DNA of 57,192 nt from JAUHXS01 sp965213575 (lineage in GTDB: Bacteria > Bacteroidota > Bacteroidia > Chitinophagales > JAUHXS01): NCBI GenBank assembly GCA_965213575.1, contig CBDBZN010000021.1:1-57192 (forward strand), in the 5' to 3' direction. The position numbers and the translations under genes were made by a program. Shown piece by piece: positions 36,079 to 45,392 of this stretch (the first letter of the stretch is position 1; every line of letters begins with the position of its first letter). The notes beneath the pieces were generated by a model. It was not told where the DNA came from. It made no database searches and saw only the letters and a list, made by a program, of their open reading frames with translations.

Positions 36079-37023
36079 ATGAAAAAATTAATTTACGAAA
36101 AATATGGCGATGCATCGGTTATGCATATAGAAAATTTACCTCCTCCTTCTATTAAAGATGGAGAAGTGCTGATAAATGTGAAAGCCGCTAGTATAAACCC
36201 CGTCGATTATAAAATCAGAAACGGTAAAATGCAGGTTATTACTGGATATAAATTTCCCAAAGGCATGGGCATCGATTTTTCAGGAATTGTGCAAAAAGTA
36301 GGTAATAAGATAAAGCATCTTAAAAAGAATGATGAAGTATTTGGTTGGATCAACTATAAAAAATCCGGCACTTTTAGCGAACTGGTAGTAGCGGATGCTG
36401 ATTTCACAATAGCTAAGCCTGAAAATATAACTTTTGAAGAAGCTTCCGGTATACCTCTAGCGGGCACTACGGCTTACGAAGCATTACATAAAAAAGCCAA
36501 GGTAAAGGCTAATATGCAAGTTCTGATCAATGGTTGTACGGGCGGCGTTGGGCACATTGCTTCTCAACTAGCAAAGCATGTAGGAGCTGTTGTTACGGGT
36601 ACTTGTAGTCAAAATCATATAGAGGCTGCAAAAAAGTTGGGCGTAGATAAAGTAATAGACTATAATGAAAAAGATGTAACTGCCGCAGACAAAAAATTTG
36701 ACATAATCTTTGATACGGCAGGAACATTGAAATTTTCTGACGCCAAGAAAATCATGAATCCTTCCAGTACTTTTGTCACGACTAAACCAGGACCTGAATT
36801 GGTAGGAGCTTTTATTACCAACCTATTTATCGGTAAGAAATATAAATTAGTTACTGCTAAGCCCAATCGCCTTGCTTTATTATGGCTGAAAGAATTGGCT
36901 GAAGGCGGCCACTTAAAAATTATAGTAGACAAAACATTTCCACTTGCTGAAGCAAAGGAAGCTATACAAGTAGTAGAACAAGGTGGTGACTATGTAGGGA
37001 AAATTGTCATCACGCCAAACTAA
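36079..37023 (+). CDS. Zinc-independent MDR quinone-oxidoreductase-like protein
   Basis: This encodes 314 aa of the medium-chain dehydrogenase/reductase family, NAD(P)-dependent. Recognisable segments are INPVDYKIRNG (about 40), GMGIDFSGIV (about 66), the coenzyme motif NGCTGGVGHIASQLAK, and the C-terminal GGDYVGKIVI. Catalytic zinc ligands are absent, as in quinone oxidoreductases. The substrate cannot be told from sequence. Confidence 0.85.
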   Translation: MKKLIYEKYGDASVMHIENLPPPSIKDGEVLINVKAASINPVDYKIRNGKMQVITGYKFPKGMGIDFSGIVQKVGNKIKHLKKNDEVFGWINYKKSGTFSELVVADADFTIAKPENITFEEASGIPLAGTTAYEALHKKAKVKANMQVLINGCTGGVGHIASQLAKHVGAVVTGTCSQNHIEAAKKLGVDKVIDYNEKDVTAADKKFDIIFDTAGTLKFSDAKKIMNPSSTFVTTKPGPELVGAFITNLFIGKKYKLVTAKPNRLALLWLKELAEGGHLKIIVDKTFPLAEAKEAIQVVEQGGDYVGKIVITPN

Positions 37024-37133
37024 CATATTAAAAATAATTATACTTTATATGAATATTAACAATAAATGTGGTATTATTATATATATATGCTGAAAATAGT
37101 ACTATATTTAAACCCTAGAATATTTAAATTACA

Positions 37134-37325
37134 ATGAATAAAGGAAAAGTAAAATTTTTTAATGAGTCTAAAGGATTTGGATTTATTACAGATGGTGAAT
37201 CAGGTGAAGATTATTTCGTACACGTATCAGGCTTAATTGATGAGATCAGAGAAGGCGACACGGTAGAATACGAATTAAAAGAAGGCCGTAAAGGCATGAA
37301 TGCAGTAGACGTAAAGGTAGCGTAG
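37134..37325 (+). CDS. CspA-family cold-shock protein
   Basis: This 63-aa single cold-shock domain has RNP1 KGFGFI (14-19) and RNP2 DYFVHVS (26-32). It binds single-stranded nucleic acid and acts as an RNA chaperone. The AT-rich 110-base leader before it could hold a cold-responsive 5' UTR, but no specific element was identified. A hairpin terminator follows. Confidence 0.9.
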   Translation: MNKGKVKFFNESKGFGFITDGESGEDYFVHVSGLIDEIREGDTVEYELKEGRKGMNAVDVKVA

Positions 37326-37376
37326 CTAATCTTTCTACCCTCAATCAGCAATAATTTTAAAAGTAATTGTTATAAG

Positions 37377-37404
37377 TTGCATGCAAACATAAGTCTGCAT
37401 GCAA
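37377..37404 (+). terminator. Hairpin terminator after the cold-shock gene
   Basis: TTGCATGCA (37377-37385) and TGCATGCAA (37396-37404) form a perfect 9-base-pair stem with a 10-base loop, followed by TATTTATTTATG. It lies 52 bases past the stop codon. Between it and the MITE-like element (37405-37658) I see no gene. Confidence 0.6.
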
Positions 37405-37658
37405 TATTTATTTATGTAGTTATTATAATATACTAACTGCATCAGATTAAGTGGTTTTAAGCCACCCTTACTTATTTTATATGCTATTCATTTTCGCTGG
37501 AAATGATGATGGGATTCCGAGCCTCCATCTCCTGACATAGAACTTGCCAACGGCATGGGTGGGGTATCAGAAATTTTCTGCAAGAAAATTATATGATATC
37601 TCTATCCCGTTTCATCGCCGAGATGCGGAAATTTTAAATTTTAGAAACTGTCTTATTA

Positions 37659-37878
37659 GGGAAATTACGTAAGTAAGAAAAATGAATGATACCAAGGTGT
37701 TTAATTAAATTTATAGGTGTAAATCACCCCGATTTTAATCAAAAAAGCCTAATATCGGGGTTATTTTTGCAATGATTTCTCTCCCTCTCAATTTCGAGAT
37801 TGTAGTAGCTTGAAAAAAAGGCCGTTCCCTAAACTCAGAAATTTCTGATTTTAAAACTGCTCTACTTGCGAATGTGCC
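37659..37878. mobile_element. MITE-like element, short copy
   Basis: This 220-base non-coding element is highly similar to 43261-43621. It begins GGGAAATTACGTAAGTAAG and ends CTACTTGCGAATGTGCC, imperfect terminal inverted repeats. Inside is a terminator-like hairpin, ACCCCGAT...ATCGGGGT, followed by TATTTTT. The flanks CTTATTA and CTTATTTA look like an imperfect target duplication. It has no transposase and lacks the 141-base internal segment of the other copy. Confidence 0.65.
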
Positions 37879-37894
37879 TTATTTAGGATGCAAA

Positions 37895-38470
37895 TTAAGA
37901 TTGATAGAGATTCATCTCATCAATATATTGCTCTACCGGTTCGGTTACTAAATATTTTATTGATTTTCCCGCTTTCAGAGATTTCCTAATAAAACTAGCT
38001 GAAATACTAAGCAAAGGGACGTCAAAAGAAAAAACATGAGGATGATTTATTAGTTCACCTTCACTGTACTTTGGCCGGTTGTAAAGAAATATTTTATGTT
38101 CAGCCAATATTTTTTCGTAATTCATCCATTTATGGAAAGTCTTTAAATTATCTGAACCCATGATTAAATTAAAATCATGTTGTGGATGTTTTTCTTTGAG
38201 ATAAGTAAGTGTGTGAATGGTATAGGAAGGCTTGGGTAAACTAAACTCTATATTAGAAACTTTTAACTTATCATTATCTCTAATTGCTAACTCTACTAAA
38301 TGCAGTCGATCATATTCATTTAACAGAGTACTTTTTTCTTTTAAAGGATTATGAGGGGAAACAATTAACCATACTTCTTCTAATTCAGTATGATTCGCCA
38401 TATAATTAGCAATTATAAGATGTCCTACATGTATGGGATTATAGGTACCGAAAAAGAGTCCAACCTTCAT
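37895..38470 (-). CDS. nadD: Nicotinate-nucleotide adenylyltransferase NadD
   Basis: This 191-aa protein makes nicotinate adenine dinucleotide from NaMN and ATP in NAD synthesis. It has the nucleotidyltransferase motif GTYNPIHVGH (8-17), the MGSDNL segment (about 104) and the C-terminal SISASFIRKSL, equivalent to the ISSTxIR motif. Full length, cytosolic. It follows the outer-membrane protein gene with a 5-base gap, so they may be cotranscribed. Confidence 0.9.
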   Translation of the reverse strand: MKVGLFFGTYNPIHVGHLIIANYMANHTELEEVWLIVSPHNPLKEKSTLLNEYDRLHLVELAIRDNDKLKVSNIEFSLPKPSYTIHTLTYLKEKHPQHDFNLIMGSDNLKTFHKWMNYEKILAEHKIFLYNRPKYSEGELINHPHVFSFDVPLLSISASFIRKSLKAGKSIKYLVTEPVEQYIDEMNLYQS

Positions 38471-38475
38471 CGAGG

Positions 38476-39168
38476 TTAGAAAATAACGCCTAGCCTAAGA
38501 GCAAGATAATTGACGATGACTTTCCCCTTAGCACCACCACTGACTGCCTCCGTATCTATAATATCAGTAATACCATTATTAAAATATATACCTGTATAGA
38601 AAGAAGTAGTGCCTCCTAGGGAGTATTCAATACCACCGCCTACTTCCCATCCTAAAGTAATCAATGTAATGTCATCTTTAACTTTTTCATCATTTATGTC
38701 CGCATTAGGATCATCTGTATTAACATCAGCCACCCCTTTTAAATTAAGTCGAGTGTTAAAACCCACCTGAGCAAAATAAGTGATATAGCCAATTTGATTA
38801 GTTTTTAGTTTTAAACCTAACGGAATTTCAAGATGTTGTAGATTATACTTTACACCAGATCCGGGAGGAAAAGAATCATTTGGAAAAGTTTCAGGAAAAA
38901 GCACACCGCCTTGATTATAATCAATAGCGCCACCATTATGTGAAATGGTAATACCTGTAGCAAAAGCATAGTTATCTGAAAAATCATAATCAAACATGAC
39001 TCCGTAGTTAAAAGCCGGGCGCATACCTCCAAAGCTTATTTCCTTTACATCCGATTTCATCCAAGATAAAGCCGGATTTATATGTAAGCCAAATCTAAAA
39101 TCACCTGCGAAAGAAGAAAAACAGATGACAAATGATAGTATGAAAAGTGGTAAAAATTTCTTTTTCAT
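38476..39168 (-). CDS. Outer-membrane beta-barrel protein
   Basis: This encodes 230 aa with a clear signal peptide (ending SFAG, about 22). The mature protein is built of alternating amphipathic strands (FGLHINPALSWMKSD, NYGVMFDYDF, FATGITISHNGG, VGFNTRLNLKG) and ends with an aromatic-rich strand, LALRLGVIF. This layout matches the PorT/outer-membrane beta-barrel families of Bacteroidota. Function unknown. Confidence 0.75.
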   Translation of the reverse strand: MKKKFLPLFILSFVICFSSFAGDFRFGLHINPALSWMKSDVKEISFGGMRPAFNYGVMFDYDFSDNYAFATGITISHNGGAIDYNQGGVLFPETFPNDSFPPGSGVKYNLQHLEIPLGLKLKTNQIGYITYFAQVGFNTRLNLKGVADVNTDDPNADINDEKVKDDITLITLGWEVGGGIEYSLGGTTSFYTGIYFNNGITDIIDTEAVSGGAKGKVIVNYLALRLGVIF

Positions 39169-39202
39169 AATTATGCTTTAAATTAAGTAGCTAAATTTAC
39201 AA

Positions 39203-39210
39203 TATCTTTG
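39203..39210 (+). promoter_or_regulatory. Probable -7 box of gldB
   Basis: TATCTTTG matches the Bacteroidota consensus TAnnTTTG and ends 18 bases before the ATG at 39229. This argues that the TTG at 39208, inside the box, is not the start codon. Confidence 0.4.
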
Positions 39211-39228
39211 TGCAAGATAGATAACATT

Positions 39229-40251
39229 ATGAGTAAAAAAAAGATAGCTTTTGCTTTTTTATTATTAAACATCCTCTTTTTTACAAGTTGTGATAACAAA
39301 AAAGAAGTAGATGTTTCTAATATACAGGCGGATATTAATATCCAGAGGTTTGAACAAGATTTTTTTAAAGTAGACACTGCAAATATTCCTGCAGCATTAC
39401 AAACGCTGGAAGCTGAGTATCCGATCTTTTTGCCGCTATATATGAAAAACATTATGCAGTTTGGATGGCCATTAGATAGCGCCGGCAAAAATATTAAAGA
39501 AGTAAAATTATTCTTAACAAATGATGCCATTCAAGAGCTATACGAAGAAACACAAAAAATTTTTAGTAACAATGAAATTTTAGAGGAGCGTCTCAAAGAT
39601 GCAGTAAAGCATCTTAAATATTATTTTCCTGAAATAGAAACTCCTAAGATTATCACATTCATCTCGGAATTTGCTTATGCAAATATTAAGTATGAAAAAG
39701 GCATAGCCATAGGTTTAGATATGTATCTGGGAAAAGATTTTAAATATTATCCGTCCTTGGGTTTTCCTCAATTTATTTCCAGGAAACTAACTCCGGAATA
39801 TATATTGCCCAACACCGTACAAAATATACTTCAAGATCAATATCCGGAAGTAGAAGATCATAGTAAATTAATCGAAAAAATGGTTGATCAAGGCAAGATT
39901 TTATATGTAATGGATTACATTTTACCTCAAGTAGCTGATTCTATTAAAATAGGCTACACACAAGAGCAAATGGAATGGTGCAGAAATAATGAAGCAGAAA
40001 TGTGGACGTTTTTTTTAAAGCATGATCTATTATACAGTTCTGAATACATGGAAATCCGAAAATATATTACAGAAGCACCCACTACTCCTGGCATGCCTCA
40101 TAACTCTCCGGGAAAAGTAGGTGTATGGATGGGTTGGCAAATTGTAAAAAGTTATATGGATAAAAATCCTGATATTACATTGAAGCAGCTAATGGAAAGT
40201 GAAGATAATCAACAGATATTTTTAACCTCCGGATATCGGCCAAATCAATAG
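39229..40251 (+). CDS. gldB: Gliding-motility lipoprotein GldB
   Basis: I take the ATG at 39229 (MSKKKIAFAFLLLNILFFTSCD), which gives a proper lipoprotein signal with its Cys near residue 20; length 340 aa. The body matches GldB: INIQRFEQDFFKVD, YPIFLPLYMKNIM, FISEFAYANIKYEKGIAIGLDMYLG, and the C-terminal GMPHNSPGKVGVWMGWQIVKSYM. In Flavobacterium GldB is needed for gliding and supports the Gld/T9SS machinery. The usual neighbour gldC is not next door; instead a 115-aa gene follows 3 bases later. Confidence 0.85.
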   Translation: MSKKKIAFAFLLLNILFFTSCDNKKEVDVSNIQADINIQRFEQDFFKVDTANIPAALQTLEAEYPIFLPLYMKNIMQFGWPLDSAGKNIKEVKLFLTNDAIQELYEETQKIFSNNEILEERLKDAVKHLKYYFPEIETPKIITFISEFAYANIKYEKGIAIGLDMYLGKDFKYYPSLGFPQFISRKLTPEYILPNTVQNILQDQYPEVEDHSKLIEKMVDQGKILYVMDYILPQVADSIKIGYTQEQMEWCRNNEAEMWTFFLKHDLLYSSEYMEIRKYITEAPTTPGMPHNSPGKVGVWMGWQIVKSYMDKNPDITLKQLMESEDNQQIFLTSGYRPNQ

Positions 40252-40254
40252 CCA

Positions 40255-40602
40255 ATGGAAGAAATATTAGCCTCTATAAAAGAAGATCTAGTTTATTTCG
40301 AAGAAACCATTAAAGAACTTTCGACTGAGATCATTACTACAGGAGTCTCCTATTTTCCCATTTATATTTTGCATAACACGGTTTTAAGCATAGGAAAAGA
40401 AGTATTTGATAAAGAGTTATATAATACTAATTGGAACTTAAATGTTTCTACATTAGAAGAATTAGTAATAAAAAAGATAATTTTTGAAGGGCGAGTAGAT
40501 GCTTTTAAAAAAGTATATAAAAATTCCGAAGAGCAAATTTGTTTTTTTATAATAGATGAGAAGATAAAATCAAATATTGTATTTATACCATTTTCTAAGT
40601 AG
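40255..40602 (+). CDS. Hypothetical 115-aa protein downstream of gldB
   Basis: This begins 3 bases after the gldB stop, so it is probably cotranscribed. It is an acidic, soluble-looking protein with a helical start (EEILASIKEDLVYFEETIKELS) and mixed beta segments (GVSYFPIYILHN, QICFFIIDEKI). It has no signal peptide. It does not look like GldC. I recognise no family. Confidence 0.6.
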   Translation: MEEILASIKEDLVYFEETIKELSTEIITTGVSYFPIYILHNTVLSIGKEVFDKELYNTNWNLNVSTLEELVIKKIIFEGRVDAFKKVYKNSEEQICFFIIDEKIKSNIVFIPFSK

Positions 40603-40702
40603 TATCGATCAGCTTATTTTTTATTATATTTGTTCGAACACAACACAATTTAATTTCCGGCGTTACTTATTTCTCTAGCTTATTTCTTGCCGATAGCCAA
40701 AA

Positions 40703-41821
40703 GTGATTATGATCATACAAGACACAAAAACACAAAAACGTAAACAAGTAAAATTTGAAAAACCTATTAAAGAAGGATTCTATTTAGTGCTTAAAAAGCG
40801 GGTAGATGAATATTTTACTACTAATAATCTTTCTAGAAATGCCAATGGTTTTATGGTTTTCAAAACTATATTTATTCTTACTATGGTAGTAGGAACTTAC
40901 CTCTTGATACTTTCCAATTGGTTCACAGGATGGACTTTATTAGCTTTAGCAGGATTCAATGGCTTTTTTACCGCTCTAATAGGTTTAAATATAGCTCATG
41001 ATGCTATTCATGGCTCTTATTCTTCAAAAACAAAGATTAATAAAAGAATAGGCATCGTTTTTAATTTAATTGGAGCAAATGATTACATGTGGTCAATCAT
41101 GCATAACTCAGTCCACCATATGTTTACCAATATTCCCGATCATGATGCAGATATTGATCAGCCGCCAATTATAAGGACAAACCCTAATCAGGAATTATGG
41201 AAAATACACCGTTTTCAGCATATCTATGTCTTTTTTATCTATCCCCTAGCATCAATTTCTTGGGTTTTTATTAAAGATTATGTAAAAATGTTTACTCCCC
41301 ATATAGGAAGCTATGATAAAAGGAAAGTTCCCAATAGGGAAATTTTTAGATTATTTGCATATAAAGCATTGTACTACATATTGTTTTTAGTGGTACCGAT
41401 GCTTGTTATCAATCTACCGTGGCACCAGATCTTAATGGGCTTTTTCTTTATGCATTTTGTAGAAGGTATAACATTAGCACTGGTTTTTCAGCTTGCTCAT
41501 ATTGTAGAGGGTACTAATTTCCCGCAGCCGGACCCGACCGGTAATATGGAAGAAGATTGGGCTACACATCAAATGTATACTACAGCAAATTTTTCTTGCC
41601 AAAGTAAGTTGGTTACTTTTTTGGTTGGCGGCTTGAATTATCAAATAGAACATCATCTGTTTCCCAAAGTTTGTCATGTGCATTACACGAATATACAGCC
41701 TATTGTAAAACAAACAGCTGAGGAGTTTGGCTTGCCTTATATAGAAAATAAGACTTTTGGAGGTGCCTTGATGTCTCATATTCGTATGATGAAAGCTTTT
41801 GGAAGGCAGTTGACTGTTTAG
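40703..41821 (+). CDS. Membrane fatty-acid desaturase
   Basis: This encodes 372 aa; an ATG two codons later is an equally good start. Three histidine boxes are present: HDAIH (about 99), HNSVHH (about 134) and QIEHH (about 315). Hydrophobic segments lie between them, the standard layout of acyl-CoA/front-end-like desaturases; the Q in the third box is typical of front-end enzymes. No cytochrome b5 domain is fused. It introduces a double bond into acyl chains using O2 and an electron donor. Confidence 0.85.
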   Translation: MIMIIQDTKTQKRKQVKFEKPIKEGFYLVLKKRVDEYFTTNNLSRNANGFMVFKTIFILTMVVGTYLLILSNWFTGWTLLALAGFNGFFTALIGLNIAHDAIHGSYSSKTKINKRIGIVFNLIGANDYMWSIMHNSVHHMFTNIPDHDADIDQPPIIRTNPNQELWKIHRFQHIYVFFIYPLASISWVFIKDYVKMFTPHIGSYDKRKVPNREIFRLFAYKALYYILFLVVPMLVINLPWHQILMGFFFMHFVEGITLALVFQLAHIVEGTNFPQPDPTGNMEEDWATHQMYTTANFSCQSKLVTFLVGGLNYQIEHHLFPKVCHVHYTNIQPIVKQTAEEFGLPYIENKTFGGALMSHIRMMKAFGRQLTV

Positions 41822-41869
41822 AAGATTCTAAATAGCTTACAGTTATTCTTTATTTGCAAATACTTCTTA

Positions 41870-41900
41870 TTTGTAGTCATACAAAAGTCTATTAACTTTA
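41870..41900 (+). promoter_or_regulatory. Probable promoter of rmuC
   Basis: TTTG (41870-41873), a 19-base spacer, and TAACTTTA (41893-41900) fit the Bacteroidota -33/-7 pattern with one mismatch. The -7 box ends 6 bases before the ATG at 41907, leaving almost no leader, so the start or the box may be off. Confidence 0.3.
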
Positions 41901-41906
41901 CTCTTC

Positions 41907-43250
41907 ATGGAAGGAATACTCTTTTTAATTATTGGCTTGGCAATAGGTGGCGGTATAAGCTGGTTTGTTGCAAAAAGCAAATTTTCATCTGATACAAACA
42001 GCGCAGCATTAATTGAATTAGATAAAGAAAAGAGTGTCTTAAAAGATCGGCTGGAAAATTCTATTACTAAGTTTCAACAACAAGACCATGAGCTAAAAAG
42101 TGAGAGAGAAACAAATATTGAACTCACTAAACAATTAGCAAAATCTCAATCTGACCTCACTAATCAACAAGAAAGATTAATAGAACAAAAAAAAGAATTA
42201 GAAGGCTTGCAAAAAAAGTTTACTACTGAATTTGAAAATATAGCTAATAAAATATTAGAAGAAAAGTCAGAAAAATTTACGCAAGTAAATAAGAAAAATA
42301 TTGATGAAGTACTTTTTCCTTTAAGAGAAAAATTGGACGGATTTCAGAAAAAAGTAGAAGATGTCCATAAGTCAAATTTAGAAAGCAATGCCTCTCTACG
42401 TCAGCAAATACTCGGGTTAAAAGAGCTTAATGAGCAAATGAGCAAGGAGACAAATAACCTTACTAAGGCCCTTAAAGGAGATGTTAAGATGCAGGGGAAT
42501 TGGGGAGAAATTATTTTAGAAAGAGTACTAGAACGGTCCGGCTTACAAAAAGGATCAGAATATGTGATCCAGGGAAAAGATATGAATCTCAACAGTGAAG
42601 ACGGTAGAAGGCTGCAGCCCGATGTGATCATTAACCTTCCTGAAGAAAAGCATATTATTATTGACTCTAAAGTTTCTTTGATCGCGTATGAAAGATATGT
42701 CAATTGTGAAGATATAAATGAAAGAGAACTGCTATCTAAGCAGCTGGTAATCTCCATGAAAAAGCATGTAACTGATTTATACGGTAAATACTATCAAGGG
42801 ATATCAGGACTCAATACGCCGGATTTTGTATTGCTATTTGTACCTATCGAATCAAAATTCAGTGTAGCGTTAAGAGCTGATAATAATCTTTTTAATCACG
42901 CGTGGGAGAAAAAAATTGTAATTGTAAGCCCAACTACCTTGCTAGCTACTTTACAGACCATTGCTTCTATCTGGAAGCAAGAAAAACAAACTAAAAATGC
43001 GATGGAAATAGCCAGACAAGGTGGTTTATTATATGATAAGTTCATTGGATTTGTTGAAGACATGAAAAAAATAGGAGATCATATTTTCAAAAGTCAACAA
43101 TCATTAGATGCGGCAATGAATAAACTGTCTGTAGGCAAAGGGAATTTGATCAGTAAAGCAGAAAATATCCGCAAATTAGGAGCTAAAACTAATAAAGAGC
43201 TACCTAAAGAATTTATTGATGAATCGGACGATTTGGCGCTGGAAGAGTGA
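41907..43250 (+). CDS. rmuC: DNA recombination protein RmuC
   Basis: This encodes 447 aa. A short N-terminal membrane segment (ILFLIIGLAIGGGISWFVA) is followed by a long coiled-coil (about 30-170) and then the RmuC nuclease-like domain: GNWGEIILERVLERSGL, LQPDVIINLPEEKHIIIDSKVSL, PDFVLLFVPIE. The family limits DNA inversions and is predicted to be a restriction-endonuclease-fold nuclease. Full length. A MITE-like element lies 10 bases after its stop. Confidence 0.9.
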   Translation: MEGILFLIIGLAIGGGISWFVAKSKFSSDTNSAALIELDKEKSVLKDRLENSITKFQQQDHELKSERETNIELTKQLAKSQSDLTNQQERLIEQKKELEGLQKKFTTEFENIANKILEEKSEKFTQVNKKNIDEVLFPLREKLDGFQKKVEDVHKSNLESNASLRQQILGLKELNEQMSKETNNLTKALKGDVKMQGNWGEIILERVLERSGLQKGSEYVIQGKDMNLNSEDGRRLQPDVIINLPEEKHIIIDSKVSLIAYERYVNCEDINERELLSKQLVISMKKHVTDLYGKYYQGISGLNTPDFVLLFVPIESKFSVALRADNNLFNHAWEKKIVIVSPTTLLATLQTIASIWKQEKQTKNAMEIARQGGLLYDKFIGFVEDMKKIGDHIFKSQQSLDAAMNKLSVGKGNLISKAENIRKLGAKTNKELPKEFIDESDDLALEE

Positions 43251-43260
43251 GGTTAGTCTA

Positions 43261-43621
43261 GGGAAATTCGCAAGTAAGAAAAATGAATGATACCAAAGTG
43301 TTCAATGAAATTTATAGGTATAAATCACCCCGATTTTAACCAAAAAAGCCTAATATCGGGGTTATTTTTGCAATGATTTCTTCTTACTTTTCTTTTTCTT
43401 GAAAAAAAGAAAAGTAACAAAAAAAAATTCAAGGCTGATTTTTCTCGCAAACAATCTCAGAAATGCTACCCAAAACAGCAGAAACTCGCCACCTATTGGT
43501 GGCTTCAGACATCTGCTGTTTCTCTCCCTCTCAATTTCGAGATTGTAGTAGCTTGAAAAAAAGGCCGTTCCCCAAACTCAGAAATTTCTGATTTTAAAAC
43601 TGCTCTACTTGCGAATGTGCC
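43261..43621. mobile_element. MITE-like element, long copy
   Basis: This 361-base element has ends GGGAAATTCGCAAGTAAG and CTACTTGCGAATGTGCC that are imperfect inverted repeats of each other. It is flanked on both sides by TAGTCTA (43254-43260 and 43622-43628), a 7-base target-duplication pattern. Inside are the ACCCCGAT/ATCGGGGT hairpin with its T run and, from about 43381 to 43521, a segment absent from the 37.7-kb copy. That segment contains ACTTTTCTTTTT paired with AAAAAGAAAAGT, and a nested hairpin (AAACAGCAGA/TCTGCTGTTT around GCCACC/GGTGGC). It fills most of the 43251-43653 gap. Confidence 0.7.
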
Positions 43622-43653
43622 TAGTCTAGAGTTAGAAGGGTGAGAGGTTAAAG

Positions 43654-44490
43654 TTAAAAAAATTTAGTAAAAATGTATTTAATAGTATATGGGAGCATTT
43701 TAATATATTGCTTTTGATAATAGCACTCTCCGGCAATGATTCTATATATTTTCGATCGACAAATTCGTTGCTGGCGGTGAGATGCAAACAATTTTTTTTC
43801 TTTAACAATCTTATAGAACTTCAAATAATCTCTAATCATCAAATTCAAATTATTGTGCATGCTGCTAGGATGTTCTCTGTATTGTAATAAAAGAGTGTCT
43901 ACATGTTTGATTAAGCCATATTTTTGAATATCTAAAAAAAACATTTTATCTGCCACATTAGATAATGCTGTGTTGAATCCACCGGTTTTTTCAAAAGCAC
44001 TTTTTCTGCAAAGTATATTTGAAGGGAAGGTGGTATAACCTTGTGAAAAGGTTACAACATCGTCCACCACATTTTTGCCATGGCCTTGATACTGCATGTC
44101 CACTAAAGCACCATGTTCATCTATAACTTCTGAATTACCATTTGTTAAAACAACATTTGCATTATCATCTAGAATTCCAACAAGCGTAGATAAAAAGTTG
44201 TTTTTCCATATATCATCGGCATCTAAAAAAGCTAAGTATTTTCCTTCTGCTAGAGTAGCACCGTGATTTCGAGCAGCAGATACACCGGCATTTTTTTGGT
44301 GATAATAGGTTATTTTCTTGTTGGAAAGGAAAGGTTTTATTTTTGCTGAAGATTGGTCAGTAGAGCCATCATCAATGATAATTAACTCCCAATTTTGATA
44401 AGTTTGTTTTATAACAGATTCTATAGTTTCTGCAATATATTTTTCAGCGTTATAGCAAGGGATGATGGTAGAAACAATCGGACTATGCAT
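43654..44490 (-). CDS. Family 2 glycosyltransferase
   Basis: This 278-aa GT-A-fold enzyme adds a sugar from a nucleotide donor to a growing glycan. It begins VSTIIPCYNAEKYIAETIESVIKQ and has DDGSTD (about 40) and the metal-binding FLDADDIW (about 90). It is the last gene of the polysaccharide operon and overlaps the upstream epimerase gene by 8 bases. Confidence 0.85.
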   Translation of the reverse strand: MHSPIVSTIIPCYNAEKYIAETIESVIKQTYQNWELIIIDDGSTDQSSAKIKPFLSNKKITYYHQKNAGVSAARNHGATLAEGKYLAFLDADDIWKNNFLSTLVGILDDNANVVLTNGNSEVIDEHGALVDMQYQGHGKNVVDDVVTFSQGYTTFPSNILCRKSAFEKTGGFNTALSNVADKMFFLDIQKYGLIKHVDTLLLQYREHPSSMHNNLNLMIRDYLKFYKIVKEKKLFASHRQQRICRSKIYRIIAGECYYQKQYIKMLPYTIKYIFTKFF

Positions 44491-45355
44491 TTATTTCTTT
44501 TACCGTTTCAGCAATAGCGTCTTTATATTTCATCGGTACATATGCTATATCTTTCTTTGCTTGATCATTAGGATAAAATTCGCTCAAATAGGTATGCTCT
44601 ACTATTTTCCTGTACATACTTTTAGGTATTAGTAACTTTCCTAGCTTTATAATACTGATTATGAAATATGATATGGAAACAATTTTATAGGAGGCTTTTA
44701 ATTCTTTTCTAACGATTTCAAAAAATCTTTTCCTCTCAATGGGTTCAACTCCGGTAACAAAGTATGTTTTGTTATTTGTTTTGTTGTTGTTAATCGTTTT
44801 AATAATCGCTTGCACTACATCTTTTACGTAAACAGGGTGAAACTTTATATGCGCATTGCCTTTAAAATATATTCTCTTTTTAGTTTTTAACTGTTTAAGT
44901 AAGTTAGTCCAATAGCCGTTGTCATGGCCAAAAATGAAAGATGGCCGTAAAATGGTATATGGCAGTTTGCTTTTTTTGATAATTTGCTCAGAGTATCTTT
45001 TATCCTCTACATAACTATCTTTATATACTTCGTCTACTACTAAGGCTGTGGAAATGAAAATAAACTTTTGAATTTTAATTTTTTTTCCATATTCCAAAAG
45101 CGATAAAGTAACATCTTGTGTTATTTTATCATTAGAAGTGATTTTAGCAAGGTGGATAATAGTATGAATATTTTTTGGAAGCAGCTTGATGTCTAATTCA
45201 TGAAGATCGCATTGAATAGCATAAATATTATCTTTTAGAGGAAGTTTGTTGGTTTTCCTCACAACACCATAAATGTTAAGTTCCAATTTTTTACTTAACT
45301 CTTGTAGAAGGTAAGTTCCTAAAAATCCCGTAGCTCCTGTTAATAATATATTCAT
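44483..45355 (-). CDS. NAD-dependent epimerase/dehydratase
   Basis: This 290-aa protein has an extended SDR fold with the N-terminal nucleotide motif TGATGFLG (7-14). The active-site region reads RYSEQIIKKSKLPYTILRPSFIFG: a Tyr is present, but the residue four positions on is Ile rather than Lys, so the classical YxxxK pair is not intact and the enzyme may be atypical. Likely role: sugar-nucleotide or lipid-linked sugar modification. Confidence 0.75.
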   Translation of the reverse strand: MNILLTGATGFLGTYLLQELSKKLELNIYGVVRKTNKLPLKDNIYAIQCDLHELDIKLLPKNIHTIIHLAKITSNDKITQDVTLSLLEYGKKIKIQKFIFISTALVVDEVYKDSYVEDKRYSEQIIKKSKLPYTILRPSFIFGHDNGYWTNLLKQLKTKKRIYFKGNAHIKFHPVYVKDVVQAIIKTINNNKTNNKTYFVTGVEPIERKRFFEIVRKELKASYKIVSISYFIISIIKLGKLLIPKSMYRKIVEHTYLSEFYPNDQAKKDIAYVPMKYKDAIAETVKEINA

Positions 45356-45392
45356 GAGTATGTAGCTGTTGAAGTTTTAACTCCTAACAAGA

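Noticed and set aside
40255..40602. GldC next to GldB
   Set aside because: The 115-aa product does not show the GldC sequence pattern I know.
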